Part shown: positions 9,885-18,616 of the stretch, in pieces | Position numbering within the stretch: the stretch's first letter is position 1 | Layout: each line of letters opens with the position of its first letter | DNA from: Comamonas suwonensis | GTDB lineage: Bacteria; Pseudomonadota; Gammaproteobacteria; Burkholderiales; Burkholderiaceae_C | Assembly (NCBI RefSeq): GCF_012844455.2 | Contig: NZ_JABBCQ020000011.1 | Location: 105,390 to 169,389, forward strand | DNA: 64,000 bases | Reading direction: 5' to 3' | Notes under the pieces: model-generated | Database searches by the model: none | Seen by the model: only the letters and a program-made list of their open reading frames with translations | Told to the model about the DNA's origin: nothing | Translations under genes and position numbers: made by a program

Positions 9885-10346
9885 TTAGTCGGCGAGTTCG
9901 GCGATCAGTTCGATTTCAACGCAGCAGCCCATGGGGATCTGTGCCACGCCGAAGGCGCTGCGGGCGTGCTTGCCTGCTTCGCCAAAGACTTGAGCCAGCA
10001 GCTCGCTGCAGCCATTGGTGACCAGGTGCTGGTCGGTGTAGCTGGTGGTGGAGTTGACCAGGCTCATTACCTTGACGATGCGTTTGACGCGGCTCAGGTC
10101 GCCATCACAGGCGTGTTGCAGCGTACCGAGCAGGTCAATCGCTACGGCGCGGGCGGCCAGCTTGCCTTCTTCGGTGGTGATGTTCTCGCCCAGCTTGCCC
10201 ACCCAGGGCAGGCCGTTTTGCTTGGCGATATGGCCGCTGAGGAAGACCAGCTTGCCGGATTTCATATAGGGCAGGTAAGCGGCGGCGGGGATGGCCACTT
10301 CGGGCAGGGTGATGTTCAGGGCTTTGAGTGTGTCGTTGATGCTCAT
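9885..10346 (-). CDS. RidA (YjgF/YER057c/UK114) family protein
   Basis: 153-residue member of the long RidA subfamily. RidA enzymes hydrolyse reactive enamine/imine intermediates such as 2-aminoacrylate released by PLP enzymes. FLSGHIAKQNG near residue 35 and the C-terminal HARSAFGVAQIPMGCCVEIEL fit the family, and R129 aligns with the catalytic Arg105 of enteric RidA. I chose the ATG at 10346 (MSINDTLKALNITLPE), with GGAG about 8 nt upstream; an upstream ATG at 10403 adds 19 atypical residues. Its pairing with pdxY links both genes to PLP metabolism. Imine deaminase activity is inferred, not certain for this subfamily. Confidence 0.85.
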   Translation of the reverse strand: MSINDTLKALNITLPEVAIPAAAYLPYMKSGKLVFLSGHIAKQNGLPWVGKLGENITTEEGKLAARAVAIDLLGTLQHACDGDLSRVKRIVKVMSLVNSTTSYTDQHLVTNGCSELLAQVFGEAGKHARSAFGVAQIPMGCCVEIELIAELAD

Positions 10347-10425
10347 GACGGACTCCAGAAGTGAGGCAATAGTGCAGGAATGAAAGACTGAAGAGTTTGA
10401 CACAGCGATTGCACCCCGACGATCT

Positions 10426-10480
10426 TTTGAATTGATAGCTGATATCGCAATACAGATGAGCGTTTGAAGCAGTTTTAATG
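10426..10480 (+). repeat. Dispersed TAGCTG-N18 repeat, degenerate copy
   Basis: Starts TTTTGAATTGATAGCTGATA and has GCGTTT 18 nt after TAGCTG, matching the fixed geometry of the other copies. The 3' part (AAGCAGTTTTAAT) is decayed. It lies between the RidA gene and comEC. Confidence 0.5.
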
Positions 10481-10542
10481 TTGAAGACAGGGCAGGGATT
10501 GCCGCAATTCTGGCGCACCTGCGCCGCCCCTAGCATGGCGAG

Positions 10543-13023
10543 GTGCCGTCCAAATTCACACCGCCCCTCCAGCGTGCGCGCCTTTCATGGCTTGCACCGC
10601 TATGGGGCTGCGTGCTGGGTGCGGCATGGCAGGTCACGCAGGCGCAGCTGTGGAGCTTGTGGGCCTTTCAAGGCTTGCTGGTGCTGGGTTTGCTCATGTT
10701 GTTGCTGGCTGGGCCATTGCGGCGCAGGCCGCTGCTGTGCTGGTTGCTGCTGATGTGGGCAGCCGCCTGCTGCGTCGCCGGGGCCACCGGCTGGCGCGCT
10801 CATGCTTATCTGGCGCAGACCTTGCCCAAGCCGCTGGAGGCGGTTGATCTGCAGGTGGAGGGCGCGATTGCATCCATGGTGCAAAGCACTGGCAACGGGC
10901 AGCGCTGGCGTTTTGTGGTGGATGCCGCGCCGCCGGGCGTGCCGCCTCTGCTAGAGCTGGCCTGGTATGGCCCTTACGGGAAAGAGCTGGATGCGAGTCA
11001 GCCTCTGGTACCCCCTTGGGCGCAAGGTGTAGCGCTGAGCCCCGGCCAGCGCTGGCGACTGACGGTTCGGATCAAACGCCCGCACGGTGCCCGCAACCCC
11101 CATGGTTTTGATTATGAGTTGCAAGCGTGGGAACAGGGTGTTCAGGCCACAGGCTATGTGCGTGAGCAAGCGCAGCAGCAACTGCTGGAGATGACTACGC
11201 AATACCGGCTGCAGCGCTGGCGTCAGTGGCTGCGTGACCGTATTCAGGCCCAGTCGCCGCGCTTGCAGACATGGCTTACGGGTGTAGCGCCAGAGCGCCA
11301 GCAAGCGGCTCTGGGCGTGGTGGCGGCGCTGGCGGTGGGGGAGCAGCAGGCTATTGACCGCAAGGACTGGGCAATGTTTCGCCAGACAGGGGTCTCTCAT
11401 TTGATGAGCATTTCGGGTCTGCACATCACCATGTTTGCGTGGCTGGCGGCCTTGGTGGTAGGGCGCGTGTGGCGCTGCAGCGCAATTGCCTGCCGCATTT
11501 TTCCGGCCCCGCATGTGGCTTTGCTGGCGGGTGTGGCGCTGGCTGCCGCTTATGCGCTGTTCAGTGGCTGGGGGCTGCCCGCGCAGCGCACGGTCTGCAT
11601 GCTGGTGGTGGTGGCGCTGCTGCAAATGCTGGGTGCGCGCTGGCCTTGGCCCTGTGTCTGGCTGCTGGCGCTGGCCGTGGTGGTGGTGCTGGACCCGTGG
11701 GCGCTTTGGCAGGCAGGATTCTGGCTGAGCTTTGTGGCGGTGGGGGTGCTGCTTGCTTCTAATTCAATAGCTGCTGGCGATTATGGTAAAAGCGCTACAG
11801 GCCGATTTCTCTCGAAAGTTTATGCCTTGTGGCGTGAGCAATGGCTGATCTCTTTGGCGCTGGCGCCGCTGGGACTTTTGCTGTTTGGGCAGGTATCCAT
11901 CGTCGGTTTGCTGGCCAATCTGATTGCCATTCCATGGGTGACTTTGGTGGTCACGCCACTGGCTTTGCTGGCGGCGCTGGTACCGATGGCGGCGGCTGGA
12001 GCTGCGCTGGCCATGTTGCCGTTGATGCGTTTGCTGCAATGGCTGGCCGAGCTGCCCTGGGCCGTATGGGTCTTGCCCCAGCCTGCATGGTGGGCCAGTG
12101 TGCTGGCGATTGCTGCGGGCTTGTTGCTCATCGCGCCTTTGCCTGTGCGGCTGCGACTGGTGGCGACCTTGTTCGCACTGCCTGCATTGTTCTGGCCGCA
12201 GGCTTGGCCCAATGTGGGCGAGTTTGAGCTGCAGGCCGTGGATATAGGGCAGGGCAATGCGGTCATCATCAGCACGGCAAGGCATAGACTTTTGTATGAC
12301 GCCGGGCCGCAGTACAGCCGCCAAAGCGATGCAGGCGAGCGCGTGATTGCGCCTTTGCTGGCTGCGCAGGGAATGCGCCTGGATGCCATGATGCTCAGCC
12401 ACCGTGACAGCGACCACACGGGCGGCGCACTGGCCATCAAAGCGGCGCAGCCGCAGGTAAAAATCTGGGGATCGGACTCGGTAATTAACGACCCGCTGCT
12501 GGCAGCGCTGGCCCCTGTGCAGCGCTGCACCCAAGGCCAGCACTGGCAGTGGGATGGTGTGACGTTTGAAGTGCTGCACCCCCCCGAAGGCGATGCATGG
12601 TTGAACGGGCGCAAGCCCCAGCCCAACTTTGGCAGCTGTGTGCTGCGCATACGCTCGGCCAGCGGCCGCGTGGCTTTACTGGCTGGTGATATTGAAGCTG
12701 CACAGGAGCAGCTGCTTTTGCAGACCAGCGTTGCCGCTCCGGTGGATTGGTTGCTGGTGCCGCACCACGGCAGCAAGACTTCATCGACGGATGCATGGGT
12801 CAAGACGCTGCGCCCGCATTGGGGTGTGGTGCAGGCCGGTTATCTGAATCGCTTTGGCCACCCGGTGGCGGCTGTGGTTGAGCGGTACAAGGCTGCAGGG
12901 AGCCAGCTGGTGTTGCAGGACCGCTGCGGTGCCGCACTATGGCAGTCTGATCGCCCTGCTGATTTGCAGTGCGAGCGGCAGATCAGGGCGCATTACTGGG
13001 ATATTCATGAGCTGCCGCCCTGA
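10543..13023 (+). CDS. comEC: ComEC/Rec2 DNA uptake channel
   Basis: 826-residue polytopic membrane protein forming the inner-membrane channel for DNA entry in natural transformation. An N-terminal set of hydrophobic segments is followed by a DUF4131-like extracytoplasmic region (about 60-240), the Competence domain with FRQTGVSHLMSISGLHITMF (about 285-305) and many helices to about 545, then a metallo-beta-lactamase-like domain with the metal motif MLSHRDSDHTGG and VDWLLVPHHGS. The GTG start at 10543 is the only early start that keeps the first helix, but no clear ribosome binding site precedes it. A copy of the dispersed repeat lies in frame at 11760-11819 between two membrane helices without breaking the frame. 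Confidence 0.92.
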   Translation: MPSKFTPPLQRARLSWLAPLWGCVLGAAWQVTQAQLWSLWAFQGLLVLGLLMLLLAGPLRRRPLLCWLLLMWAAACCVAGATGWRAHAYLAQTLPKPLEAVDLQVEGAIASMVQSTGNGQRWRFVVDAAPPGVPPLLELAWYGPYGKELDASQPLVPPWAQGVALSPGQRWRLTVRIKRPHGARNPHGFDYELQAWEQGVQATGYVREQAQQQLLEMTTQYRLQRWRQWLRDRIQAQSPRLQTWLTGVAPERQQAALGVVAALAVGEQQAIDRKDWAMFRQTGVSHLMSISGLHITMFAWLAALVVGRVWRCSAIACRIFPAPHVALLAGVALAAAYALFSGWGLPAQRTVCMLVVVALLQMLGARWPWPCVWLLALAVVVVLDPWALWQAGFWLSFVAVGVLLASNSIAAGDYGKSATGRFLSKVYALWREQWLISLALAPLGLLLFGQVSIVGLLANLIAIPWVTLVVTPLALLAALVPMAAAGAALAMLPLMRLLQWLAELPWAVWVLPQPAWWASVLAIAAGLLLIAPLPVRLRLVATLFALPALFWPQAWPNVGEFELQAVDIGQGNAVIISTARHRLLYDAGPQYSRQSDAGERVIAPLLAAQGMRLDAMMLSHRDSDHTGGALAIKAAQPQVKIWGSDSVINDPLLAALAPVQRCTQGQHWQWDGVTFEVLHPPEGDAWLNGRKPQPNFGSCVLRIRSASGRVALLAGDIEAAQEQLLLQTSVAAPVDWLLVPHHGSKTSSTDAWVKTLRPHWGVVQAGYLNRFGHPVAAVVERYKAAGSQLVLQDRCGAALWQSDRPADLQCERQIRAHYWDIHELPP
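11760..11819 (+). repeat. Dispersed TAGCTG-N18 repeat inside comEC
   Basis: Within comEC, TTCAATAGCTG is followed after exactly 18 nt by GCGCTACAGGCCGATTT, the same layout as the intergenic copies. It encodes roughly SNSIAAGDYGKSATGRF, a polar stretch between hydrophobic helices, so the insertion was tolerated in frame. Confidence 0.65.
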
Positions 13024-13192
13024 GGTGCCGTTGAAACTGGCATGAGGCTTGCATAGCTGCAATGCCACTCTGTAAGTGAATGCAGACAGGCGGAATCTGC
13101 TGGTCTTCGCCAGCTTGGGGGAGCGCGCAGGGTGGCTAAACTGAAACAAGCGGCTCGCATGCGTGAGCCGTGTCAGAAATAGAGAGGACAGA

Positions 13193-14662
13193 ATGCGCAC
13201 ATTCGATGAGATGTATCTGAACTCGCCCGCCGAAGGTGGCGCCGTGCGAGACCACTATCTGGACTATGCGCAGTGGCTGGGCAAGCAATCGCAGGACTAT
13301 CTGCGCGCCCGCAGTGCCGAGGCAGAAATTGTGTTCCGCCGCGTGGGCATCACCTTTGCGGTCTATGGCGACAAGGACGAAAGCGGCGCAGGTACCGAGC
13401 GTCTGATCCCCTTTGACCTGATTCCCCGCATCATTCCGGCCCATGAGTGGGAGAACATGCAGGCGGGGCTGGCCCAGCGCGTCAAAGCGCTGAACTGCTT
13501 TATCCGCGACGCCTACCATGATCAGGAGATGGTCAAGGCCGGCCTCATTCCGCATGCGCTGGTGGGCGGCAACAGCCAGTACCGGCCGGAGATGGAAGGC
13601 ATTCAGGTGCCCAACGATGTCTACGCCAATATTGCCGGCATCGACATTGTGCGTGCGCCCGATGCAGACGGTAATGGTGTCTATTACGTGCTGGAAGACA
13701 ATCTGCGCGTGCCCTCAGGCGTGTCTTACATGTTGGAGAACCGCCGCATGACCATGCGCCTGTTCCCCGACCTCTTTGGCAAGCATTCCGTGGCACCGGT
13801 GGCCCATTACCCTGACATGCTGCTGGACACCTTGCGCGCCAGCGCGCCGTCTGGCGCTTTGGAGCCCACGGTGGTGGTGCTGACGCCCGGCATGCACAAC
13901 AGCGCCTACTTTGAACATGCTTTTCTGGCTCAGCAAATGGGCGTGGAGCTGGTCGAAGGGCAAGACCTGGTGGTTGAAAAAGACATCGTTTACATGCGTA
14001 CCACGCAAGGACTGCAGCGGGTTGATGTGATCTACCGCCGCGTGGATGATGATTTTCTGGACCCCGAAGTCTTCCGCCCTACGTCCACGCTGGGCTGCAA
14101 GGGCCTGATGCGCGCTTACCGTGCAGGCAACGTCAATATCTGCAATGCCGTGGGCACAGGCCTGGCCGACGATAAATCGGTGTACCCCTATGTGCCGGAG
14201 ATGATTCGCTTCTATCTGAATGAAGAGCCGATTCTGCAGAACGTGCCTACCTGGCTGTGCCGTAAGCCGGACGATCTGAAGTATGTGCTTGACCATCTGC
14301 ACGAGCTGGTGGTCAAGGAGGTGCACGGCGCTGGCGGCTATGGCATGTTGATTGGTCCGACGGCCACAACCGCCGAGATTGAAGCCTTCCGCCGTGTGCT
14401 GCTGGGCAACCCCAGCAACTATATTGCCCAGCCTACGCTGAGCCTGTCTACCTGCCCGACCATGGGGAGTAAAGGTATCGCGCCGCGCCATATCGATCTG
14501 CGGCCTTTTGTGCTGACGGGTACGGAGGTCAACATGGTGGCGGGCGGCCTTACGCGGGTGGCTCTCAAAGAAGGCTCCTTGGTGGTGAACTCCTCTCAGG
14601 GCGGCGGAACCAAAGACACCTGGGTGCTGGAAAATCAAGACGAGCCGAAGGGAGGTCGCTGA
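13193..14662 (+). CDS. Circularly permuted ATP-grasp protein (DUF404/DUF407 type)
   Basis: 489-residue protein of the circularly permuted type 2 ATP-grasp family. ATP-grasp enzymes usually form carboxylate-amine bonds; the substrate of this family is not established. Visible hallmarks are FDEMYLNSP at the start, YVLEDNLRVPSGVSYMLENR in the middle, VDVIYRRVDDDFLDP, and VVKEVHGAGGYGMLIGP. The ATG at 13193 follows GAGAGGAC; the GTG at 13163 was rejected because family members begin near FDEMY. The stop overlaps the next start (TGATG), so this gene and the alpha-E gene are translationally coupled. The usual third partner, a transglutaminase-like gene, is absent here. Confidence 0.9.
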   Translation: MRTFDEMYLNSPAEGGAVRDHYLDYAQWLGKQSQDYLRARSAEAEIVFRRVGITFAVYGDKDESGAGTERLIPFDLIPRIIPAHEWENMQAGLAQRVKALNCFIRDAYHDQEMVKAGLIPHALVGGNSQYRPEMEGIQVPNDVYANIAGIDIVRAPDADGNGVYYVLEDNLRVPSGVSYMLENRRMTMRLFPDLFGKHSVAPVAHYPDMLLDTLRASAPSGALEPTVVVLTPGMHNSAYFEHAFLAQQMGVELVEGQDLVVEKDIVYMRTTQGLQRVDVIYRRVDDDFLDPEVFRPTSTLGCKGLMRAYRAGNVNICNAVGTGLADDKSVYPYVPEMIRFYLNEEPILQNVPTWLCRKPDDLKYVLDHLHELVVKEVHGAGGYGMLIGPTATTAEIEAFRRVLLGNPSNYIAQPTLSLSTCPTMGSKGIAPRHIDLRPFVLTGTEVNMVAGGLTRVALKEGSLVVNSSQGGGTKDTWVLENQDEPKGGR

Positions 14663-15618
14663 TGCTGTCACGTACCGCAGACCATTTGTACTGGATGTCC
14701 CGCTATACCGAGCGGGCAGAGAACACCGCGCGCATGCTCAGCGTGGCCTATGAAACTGCCATGCTGCCGCAGGCAATTCATGATGCGCATCGCGGCTGGC
14801 AGAGCGTGTTGTCCATCAGCGAATTGATACCGGCGTTCAAGGCACAGTATCCGGTGGTAGATCGTGAATCCGTGCTGCAGTTCATGGTGACGGATGAGGC
14901 CAATCCGTCGTCCATCTTCGCTTGCCTGAAAGCTGCGCGAGAAAACGCTCGTGCCGTGCGCGGTGCACTGACGACGGAGTCGTGGGAGACACAAAACCAG
15001 ACCTGGCTGGCGCTGCAGCGCAATTACTCGCAAGATGCCTGGCAGAAGGACCCGGCGCAGTTTTTTGAGTGGGTCAAGTACCGCTCGCACCTGTGGCGCG
15101 GCGTGTCGCTGGGCACCATGCTCAAAGATGAAGCACTGCACTTTGTGCGGCTGGGCACGTTTGTGGAGCGGGCCGACAACACGGCGCGACTGCTGGATGT
15201 GAAGTTTCATTCGATCGAGCGCGACTACCACGGCATGCCGCGTGGACGGGCGCTGATGAACTTTGACTTTTATCACTGGAGCGCCTTGCTGCGCAGCGTC
15301 TCGGCCTTCGAGGTTTACCGCAAGGTCTACCGCGATGTGATTACGCCCGAACGCGTGGCCGAGCTGCTAATGCTGCGCGCCGACATGCCGCGATCATTGC
15401 TGGCCAGCATGCATGAGGTCGTGAAAAACCTGGATCGCGTGAGCAACGACCACTCACAGGAAACCCAGCGCAAAGCAGGACGCCTGCTGGCCGATCTGCA
15501 ATATGGCCGTATCGACGAAATTCTGACCACCGGTCTGCACGCCTATCTGACGCAGTTTCTGGACCGGGTTAATGATCTGGGCTCAGGCATCAGCCGCGAC
15601 TTCTTGCTGCCGAGTTGA
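14662..15618 (+). CDS. Alpha-E domain protein (DUF403)
   Basis: 318-residue, mainly helical alpha-E family protein of unknown biochemical role. It starts MLSRTADHLYWMSRYTERAENTAR, the family signature, and has VRLGTFVERADNTARLLDVK near residue 165. The ATG overlaps the stop of the ATP-grasp gene by one base, with GGAGG eight bases upstream. Genomic pairing with a permuted ATP-grasp protein is conserved in many bacteria and has led to suggestions of a peptide-forming system, which is inference. A strong terminator follows. Confidence 0.9.
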   Translation: MLSRTADHLYWMSRYTERAENTARMLSVAYETAMLPQAIHDAHRGWQSVLSISELIPAFKAQYPVVDRESVLQFMVTDEANPSSIFACLKAARENARAVRGALTTESWETQNQTWLALQRNYSQDAWQKDPAQFFEWVKYRSHLWRGVSLGTMLKDEALHFVRLGTFVERADNTARLLDVKFHSIERDYHGMPRGRALMNFDFYHWSALLRSVSAFEVYRKVYRDVITPERVAELLMLRADMPRSLLASMHEVVKNLDRVSNDHSQETQRKAGRLLADLQYGRIDEILTTGLHAYLTQFLDRVNDLGSGISRDFLLPS

Positions 15619-15643
15619 AGCGCGTAAATGCCGTGACCGTAGA

Positions 15644-15673
15644 GAACAAAGCCGCCTTCGGGCGGCTTTGTTC
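15644..15673. terminator. Bidirectional intrinsic terminator
   Basis: Stem GAACAAAGCCGCC / GGCGGCTTTGTTC (13 bp) closed by a TTCG tetraloop. It separates the converging alpha-E gene and allA and has U-rich and A-rich flanks inside the stem, suiting both directions. Confidence 0.85.
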
Positions 15674-15692
15674 TGTGCATCAACGACTTGCT

Positions 15693-16235
15693 TCAAGGCT
15701 GGGTTTGGCCCAGATCTAGCGTTACCTCGGCCCCATCACCTATAGGTATCACATCGCAGTTGCTGCCCACCCCTCCGCGGTCAACCACCATGAAGCGTGC
15801 GGGAGCATGCAAGGCGATTAGCGAGTGATGCCATACGCCGCGTCGATAGTTGACACCCTGGCGGCCATCGGTGATGAAGGCGCGCAAAGCGGTAGGCTCC
15901 ACGCGCTCGCCGATCGGTGCGACCACCACGATAAAAGGCTGTGCATCCAGAGGCATGAAGGCCTGGCTGCCAAGCGGATGGCGTTCCATGCTCAATAGCG
16001 TCATGGGAAGCGCATACGGCAGAGCGTGAAACAGGTTGATCAGCGCATGACCTTCGTCTCCTCCGGTGTCCACGCGAGCCAAGGCGTGGAAGCGTTCGGT
16101 CATGCCGTCGTTGATCAACAGCGGGGTGTGGCCCGTGCTGGATATGACCTCTCCGAACTCGGCGAAAGCCTCGGCGGTGAGTGGCTGGATGCTTAGACGA
16201 AGACTGGCGGGGCGTAGCTCTAATGAGGGGGTCAC
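15693..16235 (-). CDS. allA: Ureidoglycolate lyase
   Basis: 180-residue enzyme that splits ureidoglycolate into glyoxylate and urea at the end of the allantoin/purine degradation route. Family signs are the N-terminal IQPLTAEAFAEFGEVI, the cupin-like core FIVVVAPIG, and the conserved GVNYRRGVWHHSLIAL, where the histidines sit in the active site. It is divergent from an MFS transporter, and both promoters carry the same palindromic operator, so they are probably co-regulated by the FadR-type protein encoded beyond the transporter. No other allantoin genes are in the window, so the true substrate in vivo could be a related ureido compound. Confidence 0.88.
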   Translation of the reverse strand: MTPSLELRPASLRLSIQPLTAEAFAEFGEVISSTGHTPLLINDGMTERFHALARVDTGGDEGHALINLFHALPYALPMTLLSMERHPLGSQAFMPLDAQPFIVVVAPIGERVEPTALRAFITDGRQGVNYRRGVWHHSLIALHAPARFMVVDRGGVGSNCDVIPIGDGAEVTLDLGQTQP

Positions 16236-16258
16236 GAAATTTTGCCTCTTGTTTTCAT

Positions 16259-16273
16259 ACTGGTAATACCAGT
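16259..16273. promoter_or_regulatory. Candidate GntR/FadR-type operator, allA side
   Basis: ACTGGTAATACCAGT, a 6-bp dyad around AAT with the TGGT-N3-ACCA core typical of FadR-subfamily GntR operators. It begins 24 bases upstream of the allA start. Confidence 0.75.
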
Positions 16274-16393
16274 TTGCAAGTGAATCAAGAAATTGTCAAA
16301 TGCGCTATTCAGAAAGAACGGATTCCATTAGTAGGGGTAAATGCGAGTGCGCACATCACTGGACAAAGGGTACCGTTCGCTTCGTAATTTAAG

Positions 16394-16408
16394 ACCGGTA
16401 ATACCAGT
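16394..16408. promoter_or_regulatory. Candidate GntR/FadR-type operator, MFS side
   Basis: ACCGGTAATACCAGT, identical to the allA-side copy except for one base in the left arm. It ends 31 bases before the transporter ATG. The two sites have centres 135 bp apart in a shared intergenic region. Confidence 0.75.
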
Positions 16409-16439
16409 TGATTAAAACCACTCAACCAAGGACTCTCTG

Positions 16440-17774
16440 ATGTCATCTCTTCCTGCATCTGCCGAGCTTGCTGGCGCGGCCCCGGCGCTGGCCAGCGAAA
16501 CGCCTGCCGAGACCGCCGTCTATCGCAAGGTGGCCTGGCGCCTGCTGCCTTTCATCATGGCCTGCTATGTGGCCGCCTATCTGGATCGCGTGAACGTGGG
16601 CTTTGCCAAGCTGAACATGCTGGCTGATCTGCAGTTCAGCGAGGCCATGTATGGCCTGGGTGCAGGGCTGTTCTTCATCGGCTACTTCTTCTTCGAAGTA
16701 CCTAGCAATATGCTGATGCACCGCATAGGAGCCAAGGCCACCATCTCACGCATCATGATCATGTGGAGCCTGATCTCGGCGGCCATGATGTTCGTGAGTA
16801 CACCTACCCAGTTCTATGTGCTGCGCTTCTTGCTGGGTGCGGCTGAGGCGGGCTTTTACCCCGGCATGATCCTGTACATGACCTACTGGTTTCCCTCGTA
16901 CCGGCGCGCCCGCATGGTGGCGCTGTTCATGTGCGCGATTCCGGTCTCGGGCATCATTGGCGGCCCCTTATCTGGCGGCATCATGGAGTTGATGCAAGGC
17001 GTGTCTGGTCTGCATGGCTGGCAGTGGTTGTTTTTGCTTGAGGCCATTCCTTCCTTGATCCTAGGTATTGCCGTACTCTGGTATCTGGACAACAACATCC
17101 GCAGCGCCCGCTGGCTGACAGAGGCCGAGAAGGTTCTGCTGGAGCGCAATATTGCCCGCGAGAACGCCAGCAAGAGCGACAGTCACATGACGCTGCGTGC
17201 GCTGTTTTCCGATCCTCGCATCATCAAGATGGCCATGATTTGCTTTTGCACCGTCATGGGCCAGTACGGACTGACCTTCTGGTTGCCTAGTCTGATTCGT
17301 CAATCCGGGGTGGAGGGCGCTTTCCATATTGGCTTGCTCACGGCAATTCCTTTTGCGGTGGCTGTGGTGTCCATGAACCTGGTCAGCCGTAGTTCGGACC
17401 GCATGCGTGAGCGCCGTTGGCATTTGATCGTGCCATTTTGCGTGGGCGCTCTGGGCCTGATCCTCTCGGCCATCTTCAGCGGTAATGTCTATCTGTCGCT
17501 GGCTGCACTGGCGCTGGCCGCAGGAGGAAGCCTTGCAACCTCGCCTTTGTTCTGGAGCTTGCCCACCGCCATTTTGTCCAGCGCGGGTGCAGCGGCCGGG
17601 ATTGCGTTGATCAACTCCTTTGCCAATCTGGCGGGTTTCATCAGCCCTTACATGATTGGTCTGATCAAGGATGCAACGCAAAGCACCAACGCGGCCATGT
17701 TCGTGCTGGCTGGTGTGTTGCTGCTCGGGGCATTTCTGACCTATACCGTACCAGCCAAGCTGGTCAACAAATAA
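16440..17774 (+). CDS. MFS transporter (anion:cation symporter type)
   Basis: 444-residue inner-membrane transporter of the ACS-like branch of the major facilitator superfamily, which mostly carries organic anions with protons. The start region RLLPFIMACYVAAYLDRVNVGFAKLNM is characteristic of this branch, and a glycine-rich helix FIGYFFFEVPSNMLMHRIGAK follows. Twelve hydrophobic segments are apparent with a central loop near residues 220-245. AAGGACT precedes the ATG. Its neighbours (allA and a FadR-type regulator, plus shared operators) suggest that it imports a ureide or related carboxylate; this is context-based. Confidence 0.88.
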   Translation: MSSLPASAELAGAAPALASETPAETAVYRKVAWRLLPFIMACYVAAYLDRVNVGFAKLNMLADLQFSEAMYGLGAGLFFIGYFFFEVPSNMLMHRIGAKATISRIMIMWSLISAAMMFVSTPTQFYVLRFLLGAAEAGFYPGMILYMTYWFPSYRRARMVALFMCAIPVSGIIGGPLSGGIMELMQGVSGLHGWQWLFLLEAIPSLILGIAVLWYLDNNIRSARWLTEAEKVLLERNIARENASKSDSHMTLRALFSDPRIIKMAMICFCTVMGQYGLTFWLPSLIRQSGVEGAFHIGLLTAIPFAVAVVSMNLVSRSSDRMRERRWHLIVPFCVGALGLILSAIFSGNVYLSLAALALAAGGSLATSPLFWSLPTAILSSAGAAAGIALINSFANLAGFISPYMIGLIKDATQSTNAAMFVLAGVLLLGAFLTYTVPAKLVNK

Positions 17775-17859
17775 GGCAAGAGGGCGGGAATAGTGCAAAT
17801 GCAAGGGGACAGTCGCTAAGATCGGGCGCACCCCTTTTTTTGATGACTGACCCTACTGT

Positions 17860-18564
17860 ATGGAATCCACCAGCGCCACCAGCCTCGCCGTTGCCAGCCA
17901 CGCCGCCCGCGTGATTCGGGAATGGATAGACGATGGCGTCTATCCGGTCGGCTCGCTGCTGCCTTCGCAGCGAGATTTATCGGAACAGCTGGGGATCAGC
18001 CGGACCTCGTTACGCGAGGCGCTGTCCACCTTGCAAGGCCTGGGCTTAGTAGTGGCGCGTCCAGGCAAGGGCATGTATGTGACCGAAGCGCCGGAGGCTC
18101 AGCCTTCCGGCGTGGTCTGGCGCTTTGCGGATTCTCATGCGCTCAACGATGTCTACCAACTGCGCTATGCGTTGGAAGGCTTTGCATCCCGTTTGGCCGC
18201 TCTGGTCATACAGCCCGAGGATGTTTCGGCCATGCAGGCCAACCTGCAGGCCATGCAGCAGAGTATTGAGCTGGCGGATTTTGCACAGGCCAGCAGGCTG
18301 GATTTCGACTTCCACCTGCAGATCGCCACTATTTCTGGCAACCATGCCATTGCCGATGTGTTGCGCGGCAGCGGCGAAGTCATGCAGGAAAGCCAGCGCC
18401 TGCCGTTTTACCGACGCGGCGCGCGCCACGCCACTTGCGAGGAACATGCGGCCATCATTGATGCGCTGTCCCAGGGCCGCCCCGAGCTGGCCCAGCAGAC
18501 GATGGCCATGCATATCGTGCAGGCGGCGCAACGCGCGGGCGTGCACTTCCCCACAGGACTTTGA
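17860..18564 (+). CDS. FadR-subfamily GntR regulator
   Basis: 234-residue transcription factor. An N-terminal winged helix-turn-helix (about 15-80) reads LLPSQRDLSEQLGISRTSLREALSTLQ, then GLVVARPGKGMYV forms the wing. A helical FCD effector domain (about 90-225) follows, with metal- or ligand-binding histidines seen in DFDFHLQIATISGNHA and EEHAAI. It lies 85 bp after the MFS gene in the same orientation. The two TGGT-N3-ACCA palindromes in the allA/MFS intergenic region are its most likely targets. No such site lies directly before its own gene. Confidence 0.9.
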   Translation: MESTSATSLAVASHAARVIREWIDDGVYPVGSLLPSQRDLSEQLGISRTSLREALSTLQGLGLVVARPGKGMYVTEAPEAQPSGVVWRFADSHALNDVYQLRYALEGFASRLAALVIQPEDVSAMQANLQAMQQSIELADFAQASRLDFDFHLQIATISGNHAIADVLRGSGEVMQESQRLPFYRRGARHATCEEHAAIIDALSQGRPELAQQTMAMHIVQAAQRAGVHFPTGL

Positions 18565-18570
18565 AAAAAC

Positions 18571-18598
18571 AAAATAACGGGCCAAGGCCCGTTATTTT
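18571..18598. terminator. Bidirectional terminator, regulator / bfr
   Basis: Stem AAAATAACGGGCC / GGCCCGTTATTTT (13 bp) with a 2-nt spacer, giving a U-rich tail in both directions between converging genes. Confidence 0.85.
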
Positions 18599-18616
18599 GC
18601 ACTGTATGCGCTAGCT

